From positions 496,001 through 560,000 of the forward strand of contig NZ_CP040128.1 of NCBI RefSeq assembly GCF_007874125.1: DNA of 64,000 nucleotides, given 5' to 3'. Below the pieces are notes generated by a model, which was not told the origin of the DNA, did no database searches, and was given only the letters and a program-made list of their open reading frames with translations. The stretch comes from Noviherbaspirillum sp. UKPF54 (GTDB taxonomy: Bacteria > Pseudomonadota > Gammaproteobacteria > Burkholderiales > Burkholderiaceae_D). Shown here piece by piece: positions 34,702-44,119 of the stretch (positions within the stretch are counted from its first letter, which is position 1; the number at the start of each line of letters is the position of its first letter). The translations under genes were made by a program, and so were the position numbers.

Positions 34702-35598
34702 CTACTTGTCCTGCTCCCAGCGGCAAATGCAATCGACCAGTTCGCGCGCGTAATGCGGCAGCGTCTCGAGCTGCTGCACTACCACGCTGCGTTCGCGCAC
34801 CGCCCACGGCTCGTCCAGCTCCACCAGCGCCAGCCGCATTGAACGGCTCAGGCGCTGCGCCGCCGACTGCGGCAGGATGCCGATGCCGACGTCGGCTTCG
34901 ATCATGCGGCACATCGCTTCGAAGCTGCGCACCTGAATGCGCATTTTGAGCTGTTTGCCGTTTTCGGCCACGATTCGGTTCAGGAAATGCTGCAGCGTGC
35001 TTCCCTCGTGCAGGCCGATATGGTCGTATTCCAGCGTGGCGGCAAAAGGAACGTGGCCGGATTGCGCCAGCGGGTGGGCGGGAGAGGTCGCCAGTACCAG
35101 CCGGTCGGTGGAGAAATTCAGGATCTGCAGGCCGGGCGACTGGATGTCGCCGGCGACGATGCCGATGTCGGCCGTGCCCTCGTGCACCGCGCGCACGATG
35201 TCGTGATTCAGCCTTTCTTCCAGCGCCACATTCACTTGCGGGTGCTTCGCCAGGAAGTCGCCCAGCACTTCCGGCATGAATTCGGTCACGGCGGTGGTGT
35301 TGGCGAAGATGCGGATATGGCCCTTGATGCCGTTGTTGTACTGCTGCATGTCGCCTTTCAGCCGCTCCACCTGCTGCATGAATTGCTGCGCATGGACCAG
35401 CAGCGTCTCGCCGGCCGGCGCCAGTTGCACGCCCTTGTTCTCGCGATAGAGCAGGCGCACGCCGAAGCGCGCCTCCAGTTCCTTGATGCGGCTGCTGGCC
35501 GCCGCCAGTGACAGGTGCAGGCGTTCGGCCGCGCGCGTCATGCTCTTGAGCTCGGCTATGGCGATAAACAGGCGCAGGTCGGTGAGATCGAAAAGCAT
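34702..35598 (-). CDS. LysR family transcriptional regulator
   Basis: 298 residues, the normal size. The winged HTH is LRLFIAIAELKSMTRAAERL followed by LSLAAASSRIKELEARFGV. The effector domain starts near residue 90 (IKGHIRIFANTTAVTEFMP). The frame is open for 70 more codons upstream, but the family begins at MLFDLTDLRLF, so that ATG is used; no good SD is visible. It is divergent from the chemoreceptor and convergent to the catabolic operon, either of which it might control. Confidence 0.9.
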   Translation of the reverse strand: MLFDLTDLRLFIAIAELKSMTRAAERLHLSLAAASSRIKELEARFGVRLLYRENKGVQLAPAGETLLVHAQQFMQQVERLKGDMQQYNNGIKGHIRIFANTTAVTEFMPEVLGDFLAKHPQVNVALEERLNHDIVRAVHEGTADIGIVAGDIQSPGLQILNFSTDRLVLATSPAHPLAQSGHVPFAATLEYDHIGLHEGSTLQHFLNRIVAENGKQLKMRIQVRSFEAMCRMIEADVGIGILPQSAAQRLSRSMRLALVELDEPWAVRERSVVVQQLETLPHYARELVDCICRWEQDK

Positions 35599-35647
35599 GA
35601 TGAGGAAGCATTTCTGAAAAAGGCATTTTACGCCGTTGAACTGTCGC

Positions 35648-35690
35648 AAGTGGCGCGGCTGCCCATTTCCAAAAACAGGAAGCCACTTCC
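35648..35690. repeat. Inverted repeat in the LysR upstream region
   Basis: AAGTGGC at 35648-35654 and GCCACTT at 35682-35688 form a spaced dyad; the second arm also lies in the shorter palindrome GGAAG-CCA-CTTCC (35678-35690). It is about 50-90 bases before the LysR start, a usual place for an autoregulatory site. Confidence 0.35.
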
Positions 35691-35780
35691 CGCTTATTGG
35701 AATGACCACATTGGCATCAAGGAAAACGATGCCATGGTAAGCATCCGGAAAAGTCGCCCGTATTTTGCATATTTTGTGGC

Positions 35781-35796
35781 TGGCAAGAAAATTGCT
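35781..35796 (+). promoter_or_regulatory. Sigma-54 (RpoN)-type promoter of the chemoreceptor gene
   Basis: TGGCAAGAAAATTGCT matches the -24/-12 consensus TGGCACG-N4-TTGCW at all but one position and has the required 10 bases between GG and GC. It would start transcription near 35806, about 60 bases before the chemoreceptor ATG. No activator binding site was identified. Confidence 0.7.
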
Positions 35797-35865
35797 CAGG
35801 GGTAGCAATCGTGCTGGTTACCGTGGCAGGGAAGTCATGGCCAAACGCACGCAGGGAGCAAACCA

Positions 35866-37527
35866 ATGAAAATCACCAACCTGAAAATCGGCGTGCGCCT
35901 GGGAGCCGGTTTCGGCCTCGTTCTGACCCTCATGGTCGCGCTGGCGCTGACCGGCGTGTCCCGCATGGCGCAGATCCAGCAAAGCCTCGACCGCATCGTC
36001 AACGACAACAACGCCAAGATCAAGTCCATCGGCGAGATGCGCCGCGCCGTGCTGTCGATTGCCATCGCCACCCGCAACATGGCGCTCACCGACGATGAGG
36101 ATCAACTGGCGCGGGAATCGGACAGCATTGCCGACGACCGCGACGAGTATGCCGCGCATATCGAATCGCTGACCGCGCGCCTGGGCGACGAACACGGCAA
36201 GGAAGTGCTCGCCAAGATCGAGGCGGCGCGCGCCGAAATCGATCCCCTGACCGACAAGGTGATCGGCCTGTTGCGCGAGAACAAGCGCGCCGAAGCCGCT
36301 CCGCTGCTCAGCAATGAAGTGCGCGCGGCGCAGCGCAAGTGGGTCTCTGCCATGGACGAAATGGTGCGCTACCAGGAAAGCCTGGCCGACAAGGCGTTTT
36401 CCGCGGCGGAAAAGTCGTACAAAATCGCGCTCATCCTCACGCTGGCCATTACCGGCGTGGCGCTGCTGCTCGGCGCCGGCGGCGCCTGGGTAGTATCGCG
36501 CAGCATCACCCGGTCGCTGCACGAAGCGGTCGGCGTTGCGCGCCGGGTGGCCGATGGCGACCTTAGCGCCGAAGTCACCGTCAAATCGAAGGATGAAACC
36601 GGCCAGTTGATGCAGGCGCTCAAGGACATGAACGACAGCCTCGTTCGCATCGTCAGCCGGGTGCGCAGCGGCACCGAAACCATGAAGACCGCGTCGGGCG
36701 AAATCGCCTCCGGCAACCTCGACCTGTCGTCGCGCACAGAACAGCAGGCCAGCACGCTGCAGGAAACCGCCTCCTCGATGGAGGAGCTGACGGCAACCGT
36801 GCGGCAGAATGCCGACAATGCGCAGCAGGCCAATCAGCTCGCCCTGTCCGCGTCAGAAGTCGCGAGCAAGGGCAGTGCGGTGGTGGGGCAGGTCGTCGAT
36901 ACGATGGGTTCGATCAGCGGCTCGGCAAAGAAGATCGAGCAGATCATCAGTGTCATCGACGGCATTGCCTTCCAGACCAATATCCTGGCGCTGAACGCTG
37001 CGGTGGAAGCCGCGCGCGCCGGCGAGCAGGGGCGCGGCTTCGCGGTCGTCGCCAGCGAGGTGCGCAGCCTGGCGCAGCGCTCGGCCGCCGCCGCCAAGGA
37101 AATCAAGGTGCTGATCACCGATTCGGTCAGTCAGGTCGATGCCGGAACCAGGCTGGTCGACCAGGCCGGCGCCACGATGCATGAAATCCTCGACAGCGTC
37201 AGGCATGTGAGCGACATCGTCGGTGAAATCAGCGCCGCCAGCCGCGAGCAGAGCGCCGGCATCGAGCAGGTCAACCTGGCCATCGCGCAGATGGATGAAG
37301 CGGTGCAGCAGAACGCGGCGCTGGTGGAGCAGGCCGCCGCCTCGTCGGATGCGATGCAGCACCAGGCCGAAGCCCTGGCGCACGCGGTGAGCGTTTTCCG
37401 GTTGGACGGCGCGACGGAGCCGCAACAGGATGAACCGCAGGCAGCGGAAGCCTCATCGCAGGCGGCCCGCATTGTCACGCTGCGCCGGCCCGAGCCGGCA
37501 CCGATGCTTGCAGCGGCCAACGAGTGA
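35866..37527 (+). CDS. Methyl-accepting chemotaxis protein without pentapeptide
   Basis: 553-residue chemoreceptor. TM1 is about 13-32, then a four-helix-bundle periplasmic sensor with [22 protein letters not shown]2 about 188-210, HAMP, and a signalling domain tip [21 protein letters not shown]. The tail ends APMLAAANE, so unlike the receptor at 18211 it has no xWxxF CheR-docking motif. Ligand unknown. A sigma-54-type promoter lies upstream. Confidence 0.93.
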   Translation: MKITNLKIGVRLGAGFGLVLTLMVALALTGVSRMAQIQQSLDRIVNDNNAKIKSIGEMRRAVLSIAIATRNMALTDDEDQLARESDSIADDRDEYAAHIESLTARLGDEHGKEVLAKIEAARAEIDPLTDKVIGLLRENKRAEAAPLLSNEVRAAQRKWVSAMDEMVRYQESLADKAFSAAEKSYKIALILTLAITGVALLLGAGGAWVVSRSITRSLHEAVGVARRVADGDLSAEVTVKSKDETGQLMQALKDMNDSLVRIVSRVRSGTETMKTASGEIASGNLDLSSRTEQQASTLQETASSMEELTATVRQNADNAQQANQLALSASEVASKGSAVVGQVVDTMGSISGSAKKIEQIISVIDGIAFQTNILALNAAVEAARAGEQGRGFAVVASEVRSLAQRSAAAAKEIKVLITDSVSQVDAGTRLVDQAGATMHEILDSVRHVSDIVGEISAASREQSAGIEQVNLAIAQMDEAVQQNAALVEQAAASSDAMQHQAEALAHAVSVFRLDGATEPQQDEPQAAEASSQAARIVTLRRPEPAPMLAAANE

Positions 37528-37711
37528 CAGGAAGTTCAGGCGGTATGAGGCATGCGCCACGCTAGCGCTGCCGCGGCGGCGCGTCTGGCGAACCGACGAC
37601 GCATGTGCCGCAGGCGCTGATGGCGCCGGATAAGGCGCAGCCGAATGGACAAGGACGCGGCGTTCCATTCGGCCGGCGGTGCGATTGTAGGGGGCTGGCT
37701 CGTCATTCGGA

Positions 37712-38188
37712 TTAATGCGACCAGAGCCGGAGCTCGCCCGTCATGTTCATCTTGCCGTCGATCTTCAAACCGCCGAGGGTCTGGTTGAACGGCACCACGG
37801 CCGCCGGATCGCTTTGCGCGTTGATCGACTCGAAACCGAAGTTGCTGAATAGTGTGTCGCTGGGCAGTTTCACCGCGACGTAGTCGGGGCCGCCGTCCGT
37901 GCGGTTCTTGACATCGATCCCTATGCCAGTAAACAGTGCGCCGCGCGGGTTCTTGACGACAATATAGTTGGTCTTGCCGTCCTCGCCCTTGAAGCCCAGA
38001 GCGACATGACCGTTTGCGCTGGAATCGGTCAGCGACGTCGTATTGAGCCGCAGGTCCATCATGATGCCGATACCGTCCTTGCCGCTCACTTTGGACAGTT
38101 CGCCATCGTCCAGCGGGCGCAAACCCTGCGACAGTGCTCCGGCACTGACACATATTCCAGCAATAAAGCTAAGCAATTTCTTGTACAT
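37712..38188 (-). CDS. Exported DUF6160/FilA-like protein with double-glycine-leader-like motif (D)
   Basis: 158 residues. Signal peptide about 1-20, then at residues 26-37 LDDGELSKVSGK, directly followed by DGIG. The rest is beta-rich with long glycine/serine turns. This 'LxDxxLSxVxGxDGI' start is what I know from the DUF6160 / FilA group (FilA named in Acinetobacter as a putative pilus-system protein). The motif also fits the bacteriocin leader consensus LSxxELxxIxGG with E, L, V and G in register. It overlaps nothing but follows gene C by one base, so both are coupled. Function unknown. Confidence 0.75.
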   Translation of the reverse strand: MYKKLLSFIAGICVSAGALSQGLRPLDDGELSKVSGKDGIGIMMDLRLNTTSLTDSSANGHVALGFKGEDGKTNYIVVKNPRGALFTGIGIDVKNRTDGGPDYVAVKLPSDTLFSNFGFESINAQSDPAAVVPFNQTLGGLKIDGKMNMTGELRLWSH

Positions 38189-38189
38189 G

Positions 38190-39107
38190 TCAGGGCTTGA
38201 ATTTAATGTCCAGATACTGGATCTGTATGTTGCCGATGCGGCTGGCGCCGAGATCGAATGGCGCAGTGCTGTTTCCGAATGAAATATTTCCGATTTCTAT
38301 GCCGCCTACCGCGGCGCCATTCGGCGCGCGGTCAAGGTCGGGCCAGCCGATGCCGATGTGCAGGCGCGACTTGGTCGGGTCGTTGGGATCGGTTACCGCG
38401 TTAATCACGCCCGGTTGTGCGCCGGCATCGGCGATTTGCCAGGGCGAAGAGGTGATGCTGATGCCGTCGCTGCCGACGGCGCCCACCCGAATCCTGCTGA
38501 ACCTCATTTGCTCGGCAGTCGAATCCGGATTCGTTATATCGTCGCGTCCGCGCGGGCGCACCAGGATTTCGCCGATATCCATGCGCAGGCCGAGGCCGAA
38601 GCCGATGCCCTCGCCGGCGCGCGGCGGGAAAAGCTGCAGGCCGCCGCCGTAGAACACCACGTCCTTGAAAACGGTGCTGCCGCCTTCGAAGGTCATGTCA
38701 TTCGCGTTGACGCCCCAATCGTAGGCGAACTGCCACTTCGCGAGCCCCGCCGAATTTTTCGGAAACATCAGCTCGATCACGTCCGCCAGCCCGGATGCCG
38801 TTCTGACGTCCAGGGTATAGGGATCGCCGAAGGGATTGCTGGTGTCGTCCGAACGCGCAAGATAGATATTGCTGATGTACGCGCTGGCTCCTGTGGGTGC
38901 GAGATAGGTGATCTTCGCATTGCCCGACATCGAGAAATTGTTCAGGTCGAAGCTGACGCCATCGCCGCCTCGCACGGACGACAGCGCCGCGTCGCTCAAC
39001 GGTTCCAGGCCGGCTGCGTTCGCCTGGAGGCAGACCAATGTTGCGCACAGTAGCAACGCGCCGGGGGAAGCGCTGCGGGGACGTGGCATGAATCGGCTGG
39101 GCTTCAT
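38190..39107 (-). CDS. Exported FilA-like protein with full GG motif (C)
   Basis: 305 residues. An unusually long basic N-region precedes the hydrophobic signal core (about 17-32); residues 37-48 read LSDAALSSVRGG, the complete double-glycine leader consensus, followed by DGVSF. The body is beta-rich with many Asn/Gly/Ser (NNFSMSGNAKITYLAPTG, GNISFGNSTAPFDLG), suggesting an extracellular or outer-membrane-associated fold. Third gene of the minus-strand operon. An in-frame start a few codons later (M7) would give a more ordinary signal peptide. Function unknown. Confidence 0.72.
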   Translation of the reverse strand: MKPSRFMPRPRSASPGALLLCATLVCLQANAAGLEPLSDAALSSVRGGDGVSFDLNNFSMSGNAKITYLAPTGASAYISNIYLARSDDTSNPFGDPYTLDVRTASGLADVIELMFPKNSAGLAKWQFAYDWGVNANDMTFEGGSTVFKDVVFYGGGLQLFPPRAGEGIGFGLGLRMDIGEILVRPRGRDDITNPDSTAEQMRFSRIRVGAVGSDGISITSSPWQIADAGAQPGVINAVTDPNDPTKSRLHIGIGWPDLDRAPNGAAVGGIEIGNISFGNSTAPFDLGASRIGNIQIQYLDIKFKP

Positions 39108-39125
39108 GATCGGGCGCGCCTTGCG

Positions 39126-39872
39126 TTACCGCCTGAAGGCGTTGGGCGGCGGTGCGCCGTTCGCGGTGCTCAGGGCTGTCAGCCTGTCGCGCCAGTTGAG
39201 CCAGAATCCCGTCTGTGCGACAGACGGCGGTTCGGCCATGCCGGACGTCGTCGGGAACTGCACGGCGGTCTTGAGCGCCGAAATCCAGAAGTCGCGGCTG
39301 GCGCCATTGACGTCGCCGGCAGTCACGCCAGGAATCGCAGGGCCTGCGATTTTAGAACCCTTGTATTCCACACCATCGATGAGCATCGATCCGCTCAGCG
39401 TGTTGATCGTCAGCCCGATGTCGCCCTTGATGCCCTCGAAGCCCATGCGCATGCCGACCACTTCGCGCGTGGCTGCATCCGGCGCGTTCTTGTAGACGAA
39501 TTCGAAATAGGGATTGGTGATTTGCACCAGGCGCTTGTCTGCCGTGCTGTCCAGGCGGCCGAACTGCAGCACCGGCATGTCGATATAGGACGTGCTCCAG
39601 TCGGTGACGCCGTTGGTCGTCTTTGCGCCCAGGTTGATTTTTCCAAAATTCGCGTTCAGCAGGACATCGGCGCCGATGGCGATGCGGGTGCTGTAAAGCG
39701 TGTCGCCGTTGGAGACGAAGCTGCTGTTGGTCAGGTCCAGCAAGCCCTGGCCGTAGGTAGCCGACAATTCCTTCTCCGACATCGGCCGGAGCTGTGCCGA
39801 GGCCGGACCGGCACCAAGCAGTGCGGCAGTCGCAGTCAAGCATACAAGACCAATTCGGAGCAGGCTCATCAT
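39126..39872 (-). CDS. Exported FilA-like protein, divergent motif (B)
   Basis: 248 residues from MMSLL. Signal peptide about 1-26 (PASAQ), then MSEKELSATYGQ at residues 31-42, a weaker version of the same motif (Glu, Leu and Gly positions kept, Thr at the usual Val/Ile). The body is beta-rich (GDTLYSTRIAIGADVLLNANF). The frame is open 25 codons further upstream through the terminator region, which is not credible coding. Second gene of the operon, behind the hairpin at 39928. Function unknown. Confidence 0.7.
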   Translation of the reverse strand: MMSLLRIGLVCLTATAALLGAGPASAQLRPMSEKELSATYGQGLLDLTNSSFVSNGDTLYSTRIAIGADVLLNANFGKINLGAKTTNGVTDWSTSYIDMPVLQFGRLDSTADKRLVQITNPYFEFVYKNAPDAATREVVGMRMGFEGIKGDIGLTINTLSGSMLIDGVEYKGSKIAGPAIPGVTAGDVNGASRDFWISALKTAVQFPTTSGMAEPPSVAQTGFWLNWRDRLTALSTANGAPPPNAFRR

Positions 39873-39927
39873 GTTAAGCACCAGGCGCAGTATCTCTACA
39901 GAAAGATTTTTAACACTACTGAAAGAA

Positions 39928-39955
39928 ACGCCCCCCGGCTCGCGCAAGGGGGCGT
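39928..39955 (-). terminator. Hairpin after the first FilA-like gene (attenuator/terminator)
   Basis: On the minus strand: ACGCCCCC, 12-base loop, GGGGGCGT, then TTCTTTC. A perfect 8-bp stem with a modest T-run between FilA-like genes A and B. It probably ends most transcripts after gene A and lets some read through, giving far more A than B-D. Confidence 0.7.
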
Positions 39956-40000
39956 ATTCATACTACGAGGTCAGACTCTTGTTTCAGCAACAAGAAGAGA

Positions 40001-40570
40001 TTAGTGACCGAACATCCAGACCTTGGTGCCTTGCAGGTCGAAGTTCTTGATAGCAACGCTACCGAAGGAAGCACCGCCGTTGCCGGTGGTGATCGAGTCA
40101 ACCGTGATCGACATGGAAGCGGCGCGAGCTTGAGCTTCTTGGCCGGTAACCTTCGGGAAGGCGAACTGAACGACGTCGCCGCCGTTACCTTGTGCGTCAA
40201 CCGGACGGCCCAGTGCTGCGCTGGTAGCCAGAGCCAGGTTGGTTGCGCCAGCTTGATCCAGGCCGTAGTAGGTGTCTTGCAGAGCGCCGACCACGCCAGC
40301 GTTGAACTGAGCAGCGTTCAGCACGTCGATGGTCATGATGAAGGCGCCACGGATACCGATGTTGTTGAACGACACGGAGCCGTTACCTGCTGCGGACTTG
40401 TCGGTGTAGGTGAAGGAACCGATGTTGATGTTCAGGTCAGCAGCGATCGACACGCCGTCTTGGCCGCTAACTTGGCTCAGCGCTGCGTCATCGATGGAGG
40501 TCATTGCGAAAGCGCCGAAGGAAACTGCGGACAGGGCCAGAGCGATAGCGGATTTCTTGATCAGTTTCAT
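40001..40570 (-). CDS. Exported DUF6160/FilA-like protein (A), likely the main product
   Basis: 189 residues. Clean signal peptide MKLIKKSAIALALSAVSFGA-FA (cut near residue 22), then IDDAALSQVSGQ at residues 26-37 followed by DGVSIAAD. The mature part is beta-rich and Asn/Gly/Ala-rich with no cysteine. Codons look biased as in highly expressed genes and the gene is less GC-rich than its neighbours. A strong SD (GGAGACTACATA-like before ATG) and the hairpin after it fit an abundant surface or periplasmic protein. It faces the MalT-type regulator gene across 774 bases. Function unknown. Confidence 0.8.
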   Translation of the reverse strand: MKLIKKSAIALALSAVSFGAFAMTSIDDAALSQVSGQDGVSIAADLNINIGSFTYTDKSAAGNGSVSFNNIGIRGAFIMTIDVLNAAQFNAGVVGALQDTYYGLDQAGATNLALATSAALGRPVDAQGNGGDVVQFAFPKVTGQEAQARAASMSITVDSITTGNGGASFGSVAIKNFDLQGTKVWMFGH

Positions 40571-41344
40571 TATGTAGTCTCCAAAATGGTAAAAGAATTT
40601 CTTAAAAGTTTTTTATTTCGATGTTGCAAACGCTTGCTCCATGCTCCTTGTGGGTGCTTGCGATTCTTGGCATGTGTTGTCAACATTCCAGATTTCGCCG
40701 GCGCTTCGCGTCTTGCGGCTCTTAACATTGAAGCAATATTAAGAGCCTTCATCTTAGGTTATTGTTAAGATCGAACCGAGTGTTTCGCGCTGACCGCTGG
40801 GGCCAAAGAATTGGCTTCGAGAGCCAGTGAACCGAGCCGGCACGGTATCCGTCATGGCGAATCACCAGGGAAGTGAGCGGGTGCTTTCGCTGCAACCCAA
40901 TATCCATGAGGTTCTCTTCGCTTCGTCCGGGATCCGTACGCAATGGCGTGGAACGATTTCTTGAAGCATCAATCGCTTCGTATCCGATATTTGCCGTCCC
41001 CGGCAGGCTTGTTTTTCGTTCTTGACGTGTCGGTATCGGCTTTTCGACCGCCGCGGCGACGGCCCCGGTAATTTTGTTTATTTGTCTACCGGCCGGAGGT
41101 TCGTGGCGCGGCCCTCGGCTGCCTCGGCTCAAGGGCGGGGCGGTGGAGGTGGCCGGCCGTACCCGGTTCGAGGGGAAATATTACAATTGCCTGCCTATTA
41201 GAAACACACCTCTAGGAATTTCCACGTAATCCTTCATGGCATTTATTTCCCAGAATCTACAAGGGCGGCATAATGTGCTGCGAAGTAGCGCTACCTTAAT
41301 AAGTAATTGATCAAAAAACTCTTTTAACAGGCACGGATAAAAAA
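40571..41344. other. 774-base divergent regulatory region
   Basis: Lies between the FilA-like operon (minus) and the MalT-type regulator (plus). AT-rich stretches occur at 40571-40620, 40720-40770 and 41180-41345. It carries the long palindrome at 40717-40747. The open frames here are short and lack start sites; I see no gene. Confidence 0.6.
40717..40747. promoter_or_regulatory. 31-bp palindrome, candidate operator
   Basis: GGCTCTTAA-C-ATTG, spacer AAG, then CAAT-A-TTAAGAGCC: 13 paired positions per arm with a single C/A mismatch. It lies 147 bases upstream of FilA-like gene A and has no T-run in either direction, so it looks like a protein-binding site rather than a terminator. Confidence 0.6.
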
Positions 41345-44119
41345 ATGGTGTTGCGGACGCCGCCGTCCAAATTCAGACCTCCGGCAATGGGTGCGCCATT
41401 TATGGCGCGCCAACGCCTGATCGACCGGATCAGGCAGGCCGAGGATGCCAAGCTTATCCTGGTGCAAGCGCCCGCGGGATTCGGCAAGACGACTCTGCTG
41501 CGCCATATTTACGATGCTTTCATCGCCGACAGGTGCACCATTGCCTGGTTGACGCTCGATGCCGGGGATAATGACCTGGACCGGTTCATGACCTGCCTTG
41601 GTCAGGCGTTTGCGCAAATAAGCCAGATTCCGCCGTCCGGCACGCAAACGCGTCAGAGCGCGGGCGACGACCAGCTTTTCGAGCTGGCGCAGGCCATGGC
41701 CGCGACACCGCTGCCATTCATGCTGATGCTGGACGAGTTTGAACACCTGCATAACCCGGCGGCGCTTTCGATTATTCAGCAACTGCTTGAAATGCTCGGT
41801 CCGCAGCAAAAAATCGTGATCGGCTCGCGCGAGCTGCCGATGTTAAGCGTGGGCCGTCTGCGCGCTTGCCAGCAGATGCTGGAGATCGACGCCGCGCAAC
41901 TCAGATTCAGTCTTGAGGAAACCACGCGCTTCTTGTGCGGCAAGCGCAATCTGGGGCTCGACAGCCAGGATGTGGAACGGCTGCAGGAAGTCACCGGCGG
42001 GTGGGCGGCGGCATTGTGGCTGTCATCGCTGGCGCTGGAGAGCAACGACAATCCCAAGCAGTACATCCGGACATTTTCCGGCTCCAACACGGTCGTCGCG
42101 TCCTACCTTGCCGAGGACGTCCTGTCGCACCGTCCCAAGCCGGTGCAGGATTTCATTCTTCAAACCAGCATTCTTCAGAAGTTTTGCGCCGACAGCTGCA
42201 ATGCGGTCACGGGACGCGCGGACAGCGGCGTCCTGCTGCAGGAACTGGAGCGCTCCAACATGTTCATGACGGCGCTCGACGAGCAGCACGTCTGGTACAG
42301 CTATCACCCGCTTTTTGCCGGTTTTTTGCGCGCCCAGCTCGGCCGGCAATATCCGGGACTCGCATCGTCACTGCACCGGCGCGCCGCGCTCTGGTATGTC
42401 GAACAGGAGCGCCCGATTCCCGCGATCGATCACGCCATCGCGTCCGGTGACAAGAAGCTGCTATTCGATTTGCTGAGCGAGACTGCGGAACCCTTGTTCC
42501 TGCAAGGACGCGTGCGCCTGCTGGCGCGCTGGCTCGATGCGCTCGACCGTGCCAGCCTGGCGGCCTATCCGAAGCTGATGTCGGTCTACGCATGGGTGCT
42601 TATCCATATCAATCGCAGCGAGGAGGCGCTGACGCTGCTGGAGACCGTCACCAACGAAGACGGCGCCTCGCCGATTTCGCATCCGACGTTTCACGTGCTC
42701 AGGACCTTCAGCCTGGTCATGCTCGATCGCGTCGAGCAGACGGCGCCGATGTGGGATGATCCGCAGATCCTCGGCAGCGCCGCGCAGGAGCCGCTCTTGC
42801 GCAGCATGCTGATGATCGGTTGCGCCTACTACTATGCGACGGCCGGCAGGTACCAGGAAGCGCGCATGCTCCTCGACCAGGCCACGCGCGAGCATTCGGC
42901 CGTCGGACCCTTGTTCAGCGTGACGGTGGCCGGGTACATGCATGGCATGCTGGACCTGCGACAAGGACACTTGCGCGCGGCGGGGGCGCGCCTGCGCGCC
43001 CTGATCGGCGACGAGTCGCAGGTGCGCGTGCGCGGAACCGCACCGCGCATGCGCGCGATCATGGGTGCCGAGTCCGACGTGCCGAACCGCCGGTATGGCG
43101 CCGACGCCGGCTTTGCCAGCATCTACCTGGCGGAAGTGCTGTACGAGATGGATGCGCTGGAAGAAGCCAAGCGCCTGTTGAAACTTTACTTGCCCTTGAT
43201 CAAGGATGCCGGCATTCCGGATCAGCTCATTGCCAGTCATGTGATTTACGCCCGTATTTTGCGTGCCGAGGGCAACGTGAACGGTGCCCTGCAAATCCTG
43301 CTGGAGCTGGAGCAGCTCGGCATGCAGCGCAACCTGCAGCGGATCACCGATGCGGCGCGCCTGGAGCGGGCCAGGGGGGCCGTTCTCGACGGCGATCTGG
43401 AAGCGGCGAAGACGATGTTTTCGCTGGTCGGCATTGCGCCCGCCTGGCAGCATCGCGACCTGCAGATGATCGCCGAGGATATCGAAACCCCGCTACTCGG
43501 CGCCATGCGCCTGCAAGTGCATGGCGGCCAGGCGGCGGCCACGCTGCCTTTGCTCAAGGAGCACTTGCAGGATGCCCAGGCGCGCGGGCGCGTGCGCTAT
43601 GCCTTGCGGGTCAAGGCACTCTATGCGCTGGCGCTGCATCTGGCCGGCCAGCGCAATCCCGCATTGCGAACCATCAAGGAAGCCCTGCAGGACGCGCTGG
43701 GTGAGGGGTTCGTGCGGGTCTTCAAGGATGAGGGGCCGGCGCTGCTGGCATTGGTGAATGACATGCTCAAGAGCATGAAGGACGCGTCCAGCGTGGAAAA
43801 CGGCGCGCTGCACTTCTTTGCGGAACGCATCCTGAATTCACTGAAGAACGGCGCATCCGCGCCGGCCTTTCATGGAGGCGACAGCGCGGCCATGGAGCCG
43901 CGCCAGCCTCACGGAGCGCTGGAAAGCGAATTGACCGGGCGCGAACTGGATGTGCTGACCCTGCTTGCAAAAGGCTATGGCAACCAGGCCATTGCCGAAA
44001 AGCTGTTCGTTTCCGTTACCACGGTCAAAACGCATTTACGTAATATCAATCTCAAATTGGGCGCTCACACCCGTACCGAAGCGATTTCGGTCGCCCGGAA
44101 GCTATCCATCATCGCCTGA
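41345..44119 (+). CDS. LuxR family, MalT-type ATP-dependent transcriptional regulator (1)
   Basis: 924 residues: N-terminal NTPase with Walker A APAGFGKTT (42-50) and LMLDEFEHLHNP (Walker B-like), a long TPR-like helical middle (about 350-800), and a C-terminal LuxR HTH (LTGRELDVLTLLAKG, then AIAEKLFVSVTTVKTHLRNI). This is the signal-integrating STAND/MalT class, which oligomerises on binding a ligand and ATP. It probably controls the divergent FilA-like operon and the C39/OMP genes downstream. SD is weak (GGCACGG). Confidence 0.92.
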   Translation: MVLRTPPSKFRPPAMGAPFMARQRLIDRIRQAEDAKLILVQAPAGFGKTTLLRHIYDAFIADRCTIAWLTLDAGDNDLDRFMTCLGQAFAQISQIPPSGTQTRQSAGDDQLFELAQAMAATPLPFMLMLDEFEHLHNPAALSIIQQLLEMLGPQQKIVIGSRELPMLSVGRLRACQQMLEIDAAQLRFSLEETTRFLCGKRNLGLDSQDVERLQEVTGGWAAALWLSSLALESNDNPKQYIRTFSGSNTVVASYLAEDVLSHRPKPVQDFILQTSILQKFCADSCNAVTGRADSGVLLQELERSNMFMTALDEQHVWYSYHPLFAGFLRAQLGRQYPGLASSLHRRAALWYVEQERPIPAIDHAIASGDKKLLFDLLSETAEPLFLQGRVRLLARWLDALDRASLAAYPKLMSVYAWVLIHINRSEEALTLLETVTNEDGASPISHPTFHVLRTFSLVMLDRVEQTAPMWDDPQILGSAAQEPLLRSMLMIGCAYYYATAGRYQEARMLLDQATREHSAVGPLFSVTVAGYMHGMLDLRQGHLRAAGARLRALIGDESQVRVRGTAPRMRAIMGAESDVPNRRYGADAGFASIYLAEVLYEMDALEEAKRLLKLYLPLIKDAGIPDQLIASHVIYARILRAEGNVNGALQILLELEQLGMQRNLQRITDAARLERARGAVLDGDLEAAKTMFSLVGIAPAWQHRDLQMIAEDIETPLLGAMRLQVHGGQAAATLPLLKEHLQDAQARGRVRYALRVKALYALALHLAGQRNPALRTIKEALQDALGEGFVRVFKDEGPALLALVNDMLKSMKDASSVENGALHFFAERILNSLKNGASAPAFHGGDSAAMEPRQPHGALESELTGRELDVLTLLAKGYGNQAIAEKLFVSVTTVKTHLRNINLKLGAHTRTEAISVARKLSIIA

